This document shows, in pieces, positions 1-8,101 of a DNA stretch of 64,000 nt; within the stretch, counting starts at the first letter, position 1, and each line of letters opens with the position of its first letter. The stretch comes from CAYVIB01 sp964451365 (GTDB lineage Bacteria; Pseudomonadota; Gammaproteobacteria; Pseudomonadales; Cellvibrionaceae), in assembly GCA_964451365.1 (NCBI GenBank), contig CAYVIB010000002.1:124001-188000 (forward strand), in the 5' to 3' direction. The notes below the pieces were generated by a model, which searched no databases, was not told the DNA's origin, and worked only from the letters and a program-made list of their open reading frames with translations. Position numbers and translations under genes: made by a program.

Positions 1-288
1 AAAAGGTGCCGTTGCCTGCAGGCCGGGGCTGTCTTCCACTTGTTCGGCAAGTGCCTGCCAGTCCTTCAACGGCGCCTCCGTCGTCAGGAATCCGTGGGGA
101 ATCACCCGAAGAATGCGCTGCTTGAGCTCATTGTCGAAGCCGTTCATTACCGACAGGACAACAATCAGGGAAAAAACGCCCAAGGCCATGCCCAGCAAGG
201 CAAAAAGGCTGACGAAGGTAATAAAACCGCTTCGGCGCTTCGAGCGGATGTAACGCAGGCCAATAAACAGGGGGACGGAATTCAGCAT
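1..288 (-). CDS. lolC: LolC/LolE-family lipoprotein-releasing permease, N-terminal part (runs off window)
   Basis: This is the inner-membrane permease subunit of the LolCDE ABC transporter, which extracts lipoproteins from the inner membrane and passes them to LolA. Only the first 96 codons lie in the window. Reading the minus strand from the ATG at 288 gives a short N-terminus with FIGLRYIRS, then one hydrophobic segment (about residues 21-45) and the family-typical VMNGFDNELKQRIL stretch where the periplasmic loop begins. These signatures are shared by LolC and LolE. I favour lolC because the gene is first in its transcription unit and because its neighbour is a PilZ gene, as in Pseudomonas. 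The frame stays open to base 1, so the gene is cut by the window edge and is not truncated in the genome as far as can be seen. Confidence 0.9.
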   Translation of the reverse strand, partial: MLNSVPLFIGLRYIRSKRRSGFITFVSLFALLGMALGVFSLIVVLSVMNGFDNELKQRILRVIPHGFLTTEAPLKDWQALAEQVEDSPGLQATAPF

Positions 289-382
289 GGGGGCGATTAA
301 ACAGGAGAATGGTTTGGGGGACAAGCCTGTCCAGCATGTTCTATTATTTAAAGAAACCAGCGAACCGAAACCAGCACAATAA

Positions 383-982
383 ATGACCAAGAACGCATCA
401 AGCCAGAAAAACAGCGATAAGCGCGACTTCTTCCGGGTGAGCCAGGATGTCCTTTTCGACTACAGGATCGTGGAGGCGTTTACCGCCGAAAACGATGAGC
501 CGGACAGTCAGTTCGAGGACAACCAATCCATGTCCCTGCTGGACGAACTACGGCGGCTGGACCGCGACAGCCTGCAGGCCCTGAAGATATTGAGCGAGAA
601 GAACCGGCTGCTGGGGGATTACCTGAGAAACCTGAGCCAGAAGGTGGACCTGATCGCCCGCCACGTGCTGTTTGGTAAGGAGGAAGGGGCAGACGAGCGA
701 CCGACCAAGCGGGTGAACCTGAGTGAGGACGGCCTAGCCTTCACCAGCGAACGGGCCATTTATGTGGGAAACTTCCTGGTTTTGAGACTGATTTTTTTAC
801 CGCACTACCAACCCGTGATAACCTTTGCCCAGGTTGTCCGGTGTGAGCAGAAAGGCGAGAAATACCAGGTTGCCGCCCGCTTCCATCGCCTGGCTGAGAA
901 AGACCGGCAAACGCTTGCCCGCCAGATACTCAAGGCACAGGTAGACCATAAAAAAGCGTCAAATAATAAAAAACCCCAGTAG
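383..982 (+). CDS. PilZ-domain protein with helical insertion
   Basis: Predicted cytoplasmic c-di-GMP-responsive protein of 199 residues. Both PilZ signature elements are visible but far apart: an RxxxR motif (RDFFR, residues 14-18) and the NxSxxG motif (NLSEDG, 112-117). In a canonical PilZ domain they are separated by roughly 20-30 residues. Here the insert (about 30-105) is charged and leucine-rich and looks helical or coiled-coil (RRLDRDSLQALKIL, KNRLLGDYLRNL). After NLSEDG comes a beta-rich stretch to about residue 168, then a basic tail. Charged, coiled-coil-containing atypical PilZ proteins are known in Xanthomonas, and a related gene sits beside the lol genes in Pseudomonas. The ATG at 383 has no clear ribosome-binding site. 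The PilZ assignment is fairly secure; actual c-di-GMP binding is inferred. Confidence 0.75.
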   Translation: MTKNASSQKNSDKRDFFRVSQDVLFDYRIVEAFTAENDEPDSQFEDNQSMSLLDELRRLDRDSLQALKILSEKNRLLGDYLRNLSQKVDLIARHVLFGKEEGADERPTKRVNLSEDGLAFTSERAIYVGNFLVLRLIFLPHYQPVITFAQVVRCEQKGEKYQVAARFHRLAEKDRQTLARQILKAQVDHKKASNNKKPQ

Positions 983-1012
983 AATTCAGGGGCAATTCCA
1001 GAGGAATGATCG

Positions 1013-1306
1013 ATGAACAAGTCCATTTTGTCAGCCACCGTTGTCGCTGTGGCGCTGCTCGCCGGGACTCCAGTGCTTGCCGAGCAAATCAGGGTGCCCG
1101 TCGGCTCCCAGGGCGGCGAAGCCGAAATGCCGCAGCGCGGCATGAACAAAACCCGGGTGGAAGCGGTTTTCGGTATGCCCGATAGCAAAAACGGTCCTAC
1201 CGGCGATCCCCCTATTTACTACTGGGAATACCCGACGTTTACCGTCTATTTCGAGTCCGATTACGTACTGCACACCGTTTCGAAACAGATTACGGCGTCC
1301 AATTAA
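1013..1306 (+). CDS. Small exported protein, BamE/SmpA-like pattern
   Basis: Hypothetical exported protein of 97 residues. It begins with a classical signal peptide (lysine, about 15 hydrophobic residues, then PVLAEQ with probable cleavage after ALA-type residues near 23). The mature part shows the pattern GMNKTRVEAVFGMP ... YYWEYP ... FTVYFE. This resembles the two-helix/beta-sheet BamE-SmpA-OmlA fold, in which a GMxxxxVxxxFGxP helix is followed by WxY and a VxF strand. There is no lipobox cysteine, so it should be soluble in the periplasm. A good GAGGAA ribosome-binding site lies 7 bases before the ATG. It follows the PilZ gene on the same strand by 30 bases and may be cotranscribed with it. 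The fold assignment is by pattern only and the role is unknown. Confidence 0.7.
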   Translation: MNKSILSATVVAVALLAGTPVLAEQIRVPVGSQGGEAEMPQRGMNKTRVEAVFGMPDSKNGPTGDPPIYYWEYPTFTVYFESDYVLHTVSKQITASN

Positions 1307-1316
1307 ATAAAATCGT

Positions 1317-2813
1317 CTATTTGAATTCTATCGGCGGAAGCTCTTTCTGTTCCGCCGGTTCCTCCTCCACATCATTCTCCACGGTTCCGGAATTGCGGAT
1401 AAAGTCACTTACCGTAAAGCTTGCTTTTTTACGTACCGGCGGTTGAGCCGGTTCCGCCGGCATTCGCGCCTTGAAATGTTCCGCCAGCCCCCGGCATTTT
1501 TGAGCATGGGTTGCCATATTGGGCAGGTCGTCGAAAGCCTCCGCCATTAATTCGTAAGCCTGCGCCATGCCTGCATAGTCCGAATGCTCCCTGTGCAGAT
1601 TCTTCAGGAGCTTGATGACAGACGTGGGATCGCCTTTTTTCATGCACGCCGACGCGAGGTGAAAACGCAGCTCCGGGTTATTTGGCCGATAGCTGGGAGA
1701 CAGCTGAACGATTTGCTTGTAAACGATGTCCAGTTTGTCTTTTTTATTGGACTTCACCAACAGCATCAGATACTGATCGGCAAAACCCTTCAACAGATGG
1801 GCGCTACGCGTCCGGTAAATAAACTCGAAATAACGTTCGAAAAAGGCGGTATCCCGGGAGTAGGCTTTTACGCCCTCATCGAATAGGTCAACGGCTTTAT
1901 CCGGCCTGCCCTCCTTCAGAAACACATTGATCATGGCCAGGGTGCGGGCCTGGGGCGTGCGGTTGAAGACATCCGCATGGTCGCTCTGTCGCGCGACAAA
2001 ACCCAACTTTCCCTGGTACTGGAAAATCATATAGCCCATAAGGTGAAACACCACGACCATATAATAGTAAGAGACAATGGACTGCAAAATAGCGGAAACA
2101 AGGGAAAAGCGGTCGCCGATCAACTCCTGGATCACACCAACGGAACCGGCCATAATCATGATAAACGCGATCAACAAACCGTAGGGCAACCCGATCGTAA
2201 TGATCAGCTGCAACATGCTCAATAAATTAAGTGAACTCCACAAACTGTTGGTAAGGGCATAGTTAATCAGGATGGCTGGAAAACCCGTCATAACAGCCAT
2301 GCCGATAAAACTGGCAAATCCCGGACCGGCAACCGCGCCAATAGCGCCCACGATAACCGATATCGCCAGGGTCATTAAAAACAGGTGGAGCATGACCTGC
2401 AGCCCGCCGCCGTAGGCAACGGTAATATCCGGCGCGGTCATATCGCCGCCGGCGGTGCGCTCAAGACAGGAGAAGCAATATTTCATCATCATGCCTACCA
2501 GCGCCAGATAGATGATGAACGTAAACAAAAATAACAACGGCACCGCACTTAAAACACCGGTAATCACCGACACACCCACGATCAGGGAAAGCGTATTTGC
2601 GTTCAGCGGATAGCGAAAACTTTCCTGCAGGCGTCGCCAAAACGGCTCCACGGTATAGCTCGACCCCAGACTATCGAGTTGGCGGCCGCACATAATGCAA
2701 TTCTGGTCGCCGCCTTTCACTCCCTCATCAATACAGGTGTCGCAGGTGTGGTTATGGCAGTGTTCACAGTGCCAGGTGGCGGGAACCAACGGGTGATAAT
2801 GACAATAAAGCAT
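1317..2813 (-). CDS. B-box-like zinc-binding / multi-pass membrane / TPR protein
   Basis: Unnamed 498-residue inner-membrane protein. The first about 45 residues are rich in Cys and His (CHYHPLVPATWHCEHCHNHTC, then CIMCG near 41-45), matching a B-box-type zinc finger followed by a short zinc knuckle. Residues about 75-275 contain five or six hydrophobic segments rich in Gly, Ile and Met, resembling Yip1/DUF4013-type membrane domains. Residues about 290-450 look like tetratricopeptide-type helix pairs (AMINVFLKEGRPDKAVDLF and similar). The tail is proline- and acid-rich. Its start codon directly abuts the stop codon of the upstream rhomboid protease, so the two are almost certainly translated from one mRNA. 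A role as substrate, adaptor or regulator of the rhomboid is plausible but inferred. Confidence 0.7.
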   Translation of the reverse strand: MLYCHYHPLVPATWHCEHCHNHTCDTCIDEGVKGGDQNCIMCGRQLDSLGSSYTVEPFWRRLQESFRYPLNANTLSLIVGVSVITGVLSAVPLLFLFTFIIYLALVGMMMKYCFSCLERTAGGDMTAPDITVAYGGGLQVMLHLFLMTLAISVIVGAIGAVAGPGFASFIGMAVMTGFPAILINYALTNSLWSSLNLLSMLQLIITIGLPYGLLIAFIMIMAGSVGVIQELIGDRFSLVSAILQSIVSYYYMVVVFHLMGYMIFQYQGKLGFVARQSDHADVFNRTPQARTLAMINVFLKEGRPDKAVDLFDEGVKAYSRDTAFFERYFEFIYRTRSAHLLKGFADQYLMLLVKSNKKDKLDIVYKQIVQLSPSYRPNNPELRFHLASACMKKGDPTSVIKLLKNLHREHSDYAGMAQAYELMAEAFDDLPNMATHAQKCRGLAEHFKARMPAEPAQPPVRKKASFTVSDFIRNSGTVENDVEEEPAEQKELPPIEFK

Positions 2814-4181
2814 TTAAGACCTGCGCGCGGCGTATTTAATTTTTTCCGTCAACATCACCATGTCCTCCCCTTCATAACCGCGTTCTGTTAATTCCTTATG
2901 AATAGCCTTGGCCGTGTTGGTACTGGAAAGACTGGCGATACGCATGGCAAAGCCCGCCAGGGACTGATTATCCAGCACCCTTCGGATTTCCGGGTTTTCC
3001 TGCCAGAGCGCCTCAACCTTTTCCAGTTCGTGCGGCATCAGGCGTTTCATTTTGATAATTTCCGCCAGGTATTTGAGATACGCCTTACTGCGGGTGAGTT
3101 TAAACAGGTTAAAACGTAATACCGCGTACTCAAATGTTAATCCGTATTCGCTGATCATTGCCTTTAAAATTTCCCAGGCCCGGTCGAAGCGGTAATTTTC
3201 CATTGCCGCGTAAACACTTGCCAGCTTTTCACGCCGAGGATCGACATCCTGGTCGGTTTCAATATACTCCTCGTTCAGCATTTTGGGATTAATCAAAATG
3301 GAAACCAGAATCATCGCCGCGCCGGCAACAAAGCCCCCGGCGTGCGCCATGAACGCCACATTCGAATCCGGATCGGCGTAATACGAATAAACTTCCTTGC
3401 CGATATAAAATGGCAGAATCATTAACGCCGGTGCGCGGACATAGCCGACGAAGATAAAAAACCAGTAGAAGAATTCGATTTTCTTTAATCGGAATACTCC
3501 CAGATACATCGCCATTACGGCGCTGATCGCACCGGAAGCCCCGATCAGCGGAACACCGCTTTTGGTATCGACAGCCACTTGCGCAAGACCCGCCGCCACA
3601 CCGCCAAGCAGGTAAAACGCTAAAAACCGCAGATGCCCCAGCGCCGCTTCAACGGCAAAACCGCAGACAACCAGGAAAAACAGGTTACCCAGCAGGTGCA
3701 TGATATCGCCGTGTAAAAACTGGTGGGTGATTAACGAGGAAAAGTGGAAATCGTTGGCAATCAGGCCGTGATCAAAAGCACTGATGGTTTCCAGCCAAGC
3801 CTGAATCTCCCCGCGCACCGTCTCCCATTGACTCAGTTCGTCACGATAGAACAGATTGCGCGACTCGCGCTGCATATGCCGATAAAAGCCAAAATCCATC
3901 AAAATGCCGGCGGCGACATCTTCATGATATTCCTGGTCGTAGAGTGATTGATATTCAGCCAGCTCCTCTCCCCTGCCCGCCTGATCGAGATAAGCCTTGA
4001 ACGCGCGCCATTCCCTTTCCAGCAGTTGGTGTTCCTGGTAGGCCTGCAAGGCGGAATAGAGCTTTTGGCTGTCCCCGCTCTGGTAGAAAAAGAAGGTTAA
4101 AACATTGATAACGACAATGACAAACAGAAACACCGGCGCGTGCTTCCAGTCAAATCGCTTTTCGGTGGGGACAATGATCAT
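2814..4181 (-). CDS. Rhomboid-family intramembrane serine protease
   Basis: Membrane serine protease of 455 residues that would cleave transmembrane segments within the lipid bilayer. The N-terminus has one hydrophobic segment (about 15-33) and a long soluble insert (about 35-140). The rhomboid core follows, with the HGDIMHLLGNLFFL motif (157-170), the catalytic serine in GASG (Ser216) and the catalytic histidine in HAGG (His280), so the Ser-His dyad is intact. The C-terminal about 150 residues are soluble, helical and TPR-like. The ATG at 4181 is the first start in frame. It is the first gene of a two-gene unit with the B-box-like/TPR membrane protein. The long extra-membrane N- and C-terminal regions set it apart from GlpG. 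Substrate unknown. Confidence 0.88.
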   Translation of the reverse strand: MIIVPTEKRFDWKHAPVFLFVIVVINVLTFFFYQSGDSQKLYSALQAYQEHQLLEREWRAFKAYLDQAGRGEELAEYQSLYDQEYHEDVAAGILMDFGFYRHMQRESRNLFYRDELSQWETVRGEIQAWLETISAFDHGLIANDFHFSSLITHQFLHGDIMHLLGNLFFLVVCGFAVEAALGHLRFLAFYLLGGVAAGLAQVAVDTKSGVPLIGASGAISAVMAMYLGVFRLKKIEFFYWFFIFVGYVRAPALMILPFYIGKEVYSYYADPDSNVAFMAHAGGFVAGAAMILVSILINPKMLNEEYIETDQDVDPRREKLASVYAAMENYRFDRAWEILKAMISEYGLTFEYAVLRFNLFKLTRSKAYLKYLAEIIKMKRLMPHELEKVEALWQENPEIRRVLDNQSLAGFAMRIASLSSTNTAKAIHKELTERGYEGEDMVMLTEKIKYAARRS

Positions 4182-4384
4182 GATGGTTTATTCTTAAAAC
4201 TTCTTGTTTTGCTCTTTTTTATAGTAGCTGTTTATCCTTAAGAATCAATGTAGTGTAATGACTCGTGTGAGCGTTGTCACCTCGTAATCATCGGGCGGGA
4301 CAGAAGGGGAAGAAAAAACGGCCGACACTGAACTGACGGTGCGACCGGTTGAGGCTTGGAAGGAAATAGAGCGATCAGAAGATG

Positions 4385-4801
4385 CTATTTAAACAGTTCA
4401 ACCTGTTTCATCACGCTGTTTTTGGAATCAAACACCTCAATTCTTTCGACCTCATTGCCGTTTTCAAACAGGATCAAGGTTGGATAATTCTTCACGCCAA
4501 AGCGGATAAAGGCTTTGTTTGTGGTATCTATCGAAACGGGTATAGAAAGGTCATATTTTTCCCGGTATTCACGCAGATCTTTCTCGCCGGTCCACAGGCG
4601 CGAAACCACGCCCTGCCAGACCACGTCCGGAAATGCCCGCGCCAGTTCATCCATCATGCCATTGGCCCGGCGGCAGTTTTGGCTGATGGACGGGCGGCTC
4701 TGTTCGAGATACCAGTCGCACCAGGTGGAGGTAAAAAATACCGCGCTTTTCCGGTGTGCCAGAAAATCGTAGTCAGGGGGCGTTGAGGCTGTCGTTACCA
4801 C
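4385..4801 (-). CDS. Thioredoxin-fold protein, probably N-terminally shortened
   Basis: Thioredoxin-like domain of 138 residues. The segment VFFTSTWCDWYL (about 21-32) aligns with the active-site region of thioredoxins but has a single cysteine (WCDWY) in place of CxxC. Another cysteine follows at about residue 43 (ISQNC). The cis-proline loop is present (NYPTLILFENG, about 104-114), as in thioredoxins. The only available start is a GTG at 4799-4801, just downstream of an in-frame stop, and no signal peptide or convincing ribosome-binding site is seen. Homologues I know of with this motif usually carry an N-terminal export signal, so the gene looks shortened. It lies head-to-head with an AraC fragment, also shortened, and both breaks fall near 4800. 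Confidence 0.65.
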   Translation of the reverse strand: MVTTASTPPDYDFLAHRKSAVFFTSTWCDWYLEQSRPSISQNCRRANGMMDELARAFPDVVWQGVVSRLWTGEKDLREYREKYDLSIPVSIDTTNKAFIRFGVKNYPTLILFENGNEVERIEVFDSKNSVMKQVELFK

Positions 4802-5197
4802 GCATTCTTACAGCGGGTGGAAAAATGCGAGCGGTTTTTGTTTAGTCGATTGGCCTCAACCTCAAGGGCATTTCCCCAACAGGTTAAACTCGGGATACAG
4901 GAAATTGATCGATCGCGCGGATTGGTCGGTCTTGCGCACCTTGAATCCCGTCTGAACCTTGGCGAAAGACAAATTGAGCGACTGTTCAAACAGCATATCG
5001 GCCCGACTCCAAACCAATTTATGCGGGTAACGCGCGTAAACCATGCTCGCAATCTCATTAAACAGCATGCCTCCGACTCACTGGCCGACATTGCGCTGAT
5101 GGCTGGCTATTATGACCAGTCCCATTTCAATCGCGAATTCAGCCGGACTGTGGGAATAACGCCTGGGATTTATCGGGAGATCCGAAGGTCTGCCTGA
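4787..5197 (+). pseudogene. AraC-family regulator remnant (DNA-binding domain only)
   Basis: The frame is open from 4787 and could start at a GTG at 4817, giving 126 residues. It contains only the C-terminal double helix-turn-helix of AraC/XylS regulators. The first recognition region is LGERQIERLFKQHIGPTPNQF and the second is SLADIALMAGYYDQSHFNREFSRTVGITPGIYR, the family signature. The preceding FLFSRL corresponds to the linker helix. The N-terminal sensory domain (about 130-150 residues in intact relatives) is missing, and no ATG or ribosome-binding site is found. I call it a remnant. A stand-alone DNA-binding domain is possible, since SoxS-type proteins are about this length. However, the break adjoins the shortened thioredoxin-like gene, which favours a deletion. 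Confidence 0.6.
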
Positions 5198-5328
5198 TTG
5201 CATATCCTAAAAGCGATTTTGCTTAGGCACGGAGTCAAAAAAGAAGTTCGCTCGGGAACGTATGAATTCGAACAATGCTATTAAACAATTACCGTAACGC
5301 CCACAAACCCATTACCATACTGAAACAG

Positions 5329-6729
5329 TCAGCTGTGCCGGTTAACCCGATTGATACCGTTAAGGGCCGCAACCCGATACGCTTCCGCCATGGTCGGATA
5401 ATTGAAGGTCGTATTCACAAAGTAGTGAATGGTATTGGCGCCGTCGGGCTGGTTCATAATCGCCTGGCCGATGTGAATAATTTCCGCCGCCTCCGCGCCA
5501 AAGCAGTGGACACCGAGGATCTCGAACGTGTCGATGTGGAAAAGTATCTTCAGCATGCCGACGTCCTCACCACTGATTTGTCCGCGAGCGGTATCCTTGA
5601 AAAACGCGCGCCCCACTTCGTAGGGGACTTTCGCCTGGGTCAGTTCGGACTCCGTCTGGCCGATGGAACTGATTTCCGGCAGGGTGTAAATACCGGTTGG
5701 CGCGTCTTCGATAAAACGCGCCTGCTGCCCCAGGATATTCGCCACTACCGCCCTGCCCTGGTCATAGGAGACACTGGCCAGGCTCGGCCAGCCGATTACG
5801 TCGCCCGCGGCGTAAATATTTTCCTCGGTTGTACGATAATTTTTATCCACCGTAACCTGTCCACGGTGGTTGGCCTCCAGTCCGGCGGCATTCAGGTTGA
5901 GCAAATCGGTATTGCCGGTTCGGCCGTTACACCATAGCAGAATATCCGCGCGAATACGTTTGCCGGATTTTAAATTGATCGTCACACCGTTCTCGGTGGC
6001 CGCAATGGAATCGTACTCCTCACTGTGACGCACCATCACGCCGTTCTCGCGCAGGTGATAACTCAGCGCGCCGGAAATTTCGTCATCCAGGAAAGACAGC
6101 AGCCGATCCCTGGAATTAATCAGATCCACCTTTAACCCAAGCCCCGCGAATATCGATGCATACTCACAACCGATAACACCCGCGCCGTAAATAATAATTG
6201 TGCGCGGGGAGTTCTTCATATCCAGGATGGTGTCGCTATCGAATATGCGCGGGTGATTAAAATCGACATCCGCCGGCCGGTATGGCCGCGATCCGGTAGC
6301 GATCAGAACATTTTTCGCAAAAATAACATCGCGCAAACCGTGATAATCAGTAACTTCGATTTTGTTTTTATCGATGAATTTTGCCAGGCCGTTGTGCACC
6401 TGAACATGATTCTTGGTAAAGAACTCCGTATGCAACTCTACCTGTTTGGGGATAACCTGCTTGGCCGCTTCCAACACCTGCGGATAAGACTGGGATTTCA
6501 TCGCGCCGATTGAACGAAACAACGGCTGGGAGTTGAAACGGATAATTTGTTTCACCGCGTGACGCAGCGCCTTGGAGGGAATGGTTCCCTTATGGGTACA
6601 GTTGCCGCCCAAAACACCCTGAGCATCCACCACTCCCACTTTCAAATCGTTTTTCACCGCGGCCATTGCGGCGGCTTCGCCCGCCGGGCCGGCGCCAATC
6701 ACCAGCAAATCGTATTCGTAATCCGCCAT
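5329..6729 (-). CDS. sthA: Soluble pyridine nucleotide transhydrogenase
   Basis: Cytosolic flavoprotein that transfers hydride between NADPH and NAD+, draining excess NADPH. From the ATG at 6729 it has 466 residues, the same length as E. coli SthA. An upstream GTG at 6759 would add ten residues but is less likely. The N-terminal FAD-binding motif is VIGAGPAGEAAA. The pseudo-active site reads GGNCTHKGTIPSKALR (Cys44): it keeps one cysteine where disulfide reductases have CxxxxC, which is diagnostic of SthA. The NAD(P)-binding GAGVIGCEYASIFAGLG and a second FAD motif (NIYAAGDVIG) follow, then the dimerisation domain. It lies 61 bases downstream of nqrM on the same strand, so it may be transcribed with the NQR maturation genes. 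Confidence 0.95.
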   Translation of the reverse strand: MADYEYDLLVIGAGPAGEAAAMAAVKNDLKVGVVDAQGVLGGNCTHKGTIPSKALRHAVKQIIRFNSQPLFRSIGAMKSQSYPQVLEAAKQVIPKQVELHTEFFTKNHVQVHNGLAKFIDKNKIEVTDYHGLRDVIFAKNVLIATGSRPYRPADVDFNHPRIFDSDTILDMKNSPRTIIIYGAGVIGCEYASIFAGLGLKVDLINSRDRLLSFLDDEISGALSYHLRENGVMVRHSEEYDSIAATENGVTINLKSGKRIRADILLWCNGRTGNTDLLNLNAAGLEANHRGQVTVDKNYRTTEENIYAAGDVIGWPSLASVSYDQGRAVVANILGQQARFIEDAPTGIYTLPEISSIGQTESELTQAKVPYEVGRAFFKDTARGQISGEDVGMLKILFHIDTFEILGVHCFGAEAAEIIHIGQAIMNQPDGANTIHYFVNTTFNYPTMAEAYRVAALNGINRVNRHS

Positions 6730-6790
6730 AGAAACTTCAGCCCCAATAAAATAAAGCACTCACTGTCCGTGAGCGGTTGTGAGATAGGTT

Positions 6791-7039
6791 CTACTTATCC
6801 TCTGGATCTTTTTTTGTTGCGTCGTACGCCAAATCCTCGCGACCGGCCTGTGCGTTTTTCTGCTGCTCATCCTCGCATTTTTTTTGGTCGCCACCGCAAA
6901 TATCGCATGCCGTGCCCATTCCCAGCGCGCTCATTCCGCCACAGGAACCCTTGATGGGTTTGCGCCCCAGCAGAACGCCGATCGACATCGCGCCAACAAT
7001 AATTAAAAGTATCAAAAACGTTAAAATGGCTACTGTCAT
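6791..7039 (-). CDS. nqrM: Na+-NQR maturation factor NqrM
   Basis: Small membrane protein of 82 residues required for assembly of Na+-NQR. It is thought to deliver iron to the cysteine-ligated centre between NqrD and NqrE. It has one N-terminal membrane segment (about 4-25) followed by the cysteine signature GSCGGMSALGMG..CDICGG (about 31-50) and an acidic/lysine-rich tail. The four conserved cysteines are present. Its ATG overlaps the apbE stop codon as ATGA, implying translational coupling. In V. cholerae and Pseudomonas nqrM likewise follows nqrF and apbE, which supports the assignment. Confidence 0.93.
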   Translation of the reverse strand: MTVAILTFLILLIIVGAMSIGVLLGRKPIKGSCGGMSALGMGTACDICGGDQKKCEDEQQKNAQAGREDLAYDATKKDPEDK

Positions 7040-8091
7040 AACTCCACCAGGTACCGCTTGAATTCAGGTGTATATTTTACCGTAAAACTCTCGCCATTCC
7101 GGACAATAAAATACGCTGCAAGACTCTGCCGGGTCGCAAGTTCGAAGCCCTTTTCCGGCCCCAGTACATTCAGCGCCGTGGCGTAAGCGTCGGCTTTTGC
7201 ACCGGTATCCGCTATCACCGTGACCGATGCGAGTGTGTGCTTGATGGGCCTTCCCGTACTTGGATCGATTGTATGGGAATATCGTTCCCCTTCCACTTCA
7301 AAGTAGTTGCGGTAATCCCCCGAGGTTGCCATGCCCGCATCGGTCAATTCCACCGCCTGAAGCGCGCCCTTGTGCAGCAGGTTCGGCTTTTCAATTCCGA
7401 TGCGCCACAACTCGCCTTCGGCGTTGTATCCCGACAGCCGTAGCTCGCCGCCGATTTCGACCATGGTATTTTTCAGGCCCCGGGATTTCAGCTGCTCCGC
7501 CACAACATCGGCGGCGTAACCTTTGGCAACCGCGGACAAATCCACGTAAATATTCTTTGCTTTCCGGACCCGCATCTGGTCCGCATCGATCTCCAGATAG
7601 CCATATCCCACCTTGCCCATTGTCTGCCGAATCGACTGTTCGTCGGGCACCTTGTCGTCCCCCTTTTGTGGTCCAAAGCCCCAAAGGTTGACCAATGGAC
7701 CCGCGGTAACGTCAAAGGAACCGCCGGAAGCCTCGCTGACTTCGCGACTCAACAACAGTACCTCGAGCAATGGCCGGGACACATCTATCCAGGTATCGAC
7801 AGGCGCCTGGTTAAGTCGCGACAACTCGGAATCGCCGATGTAGGTCGACATGGACTGGTTGATGGAATTCAGCGTCTCGTCGATTTGCTGTTGAAGGGAT
7901 TGTGGTAAAGCGGCATCTTCGGGAGGAACAACTTTGACATGATAAGTCGTACCCATTGTACGGCCGGCAAGTTGAACAACGGTGTTTTCCCGCGCACAGC
8001 CGACAAGCCCACCGACAAACACCAGTCCCAAAAAAAAATAAAGCGAGGTGTACGTTGGGAACCTCGCTTTGGATAAAGATAAAAATAACAT
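7036..8091 (-). CDS. apbE: FAD:protein FMN transferase ApbE (lipoprotein)
   Basis: Periplasmic-facing lipoprotein of 351 residues that uses FAD to attach FMN covalently to threonines of NqrB and NqrC. The SGAT target motifs are present in both subunits encoded upstream. I use the ATG at 8091: a signal peptide with lipobox LVGC (Cys32) follows it, and longer readings would enter nqrF. Family features are AGRTMGTTYHVKV, FDVTAGPLVNLWGFGP, VDLSAVAKGYAAD, VEIGGELR and KADAYATAL. It starts 10 bases past the nqrF stop and overlaps nqrM by 4 bases. An intrinsic terminator for the nqr transcript sits inside codons of its signal peptide (8030-8070), so expression may depend on read-through. Confidence 0.93.
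   Translation of the reverse strand: MLFLSLSKARFPTYTSLYFFLGLVFVGGLVGCARENTVVQLAGRTMGTTYHVKVVPPEDAALPQSLQQQIDETLNSINQSMSTYIGDSELSRLNQAPVDTWIDVSRPLLEVLLLSREVSEASGGSFDVTAGPLVNLWGFGPQKGDDKVPDEQSIRQTMGKVGYGYLEIDADQMRVRKAKNIYVDLSAVAKGYAADVVAEQLKSRGLKNTMVEIGGELRLSGYNAEGELWRIGIEKPNLLHKGALQAVELTDAGMATSGDYRNYFEVEGERYSHTIDPSTGRPIKHTLASVTVIADTGAKADAYATALNVLGPEKGFELATRQSLAAYFIVRNGESFTVKYTPEFKRYLVEL
8030..8070 (-). terminator. Intrinsic terminator after nqrF, inside apbE signal-peptide codons
   Basis: Read on the minus strand, AAAGCGAGGT (8070-8061) and ACCTCGCTTT (8049-8040) form a perfect 10-bp stem with an 11-base loop. One A and nine consecutive T residues follow (8038-8030). This is a textbook rho-independent terminator about 30 bases after the nqrF stop codon. 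It is unusual in lying wholly inside the open reading frame of the next gene, apbE, encoding part of its signal peptide. Translation of apbE would melt the hairpin, so it may act as an attenuator between nqr and apbE-nqrM-sthA. Confidence 0.8.
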
Positions 8092-8101
8092 TCTTCTGAA
8101 T

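Noticed and set aside
981..1000. CCCC...GGGG inverted repeat after the PilZ gene
   Set aside because: Only 4 paired bases and no T-run; too weak for a terminator.
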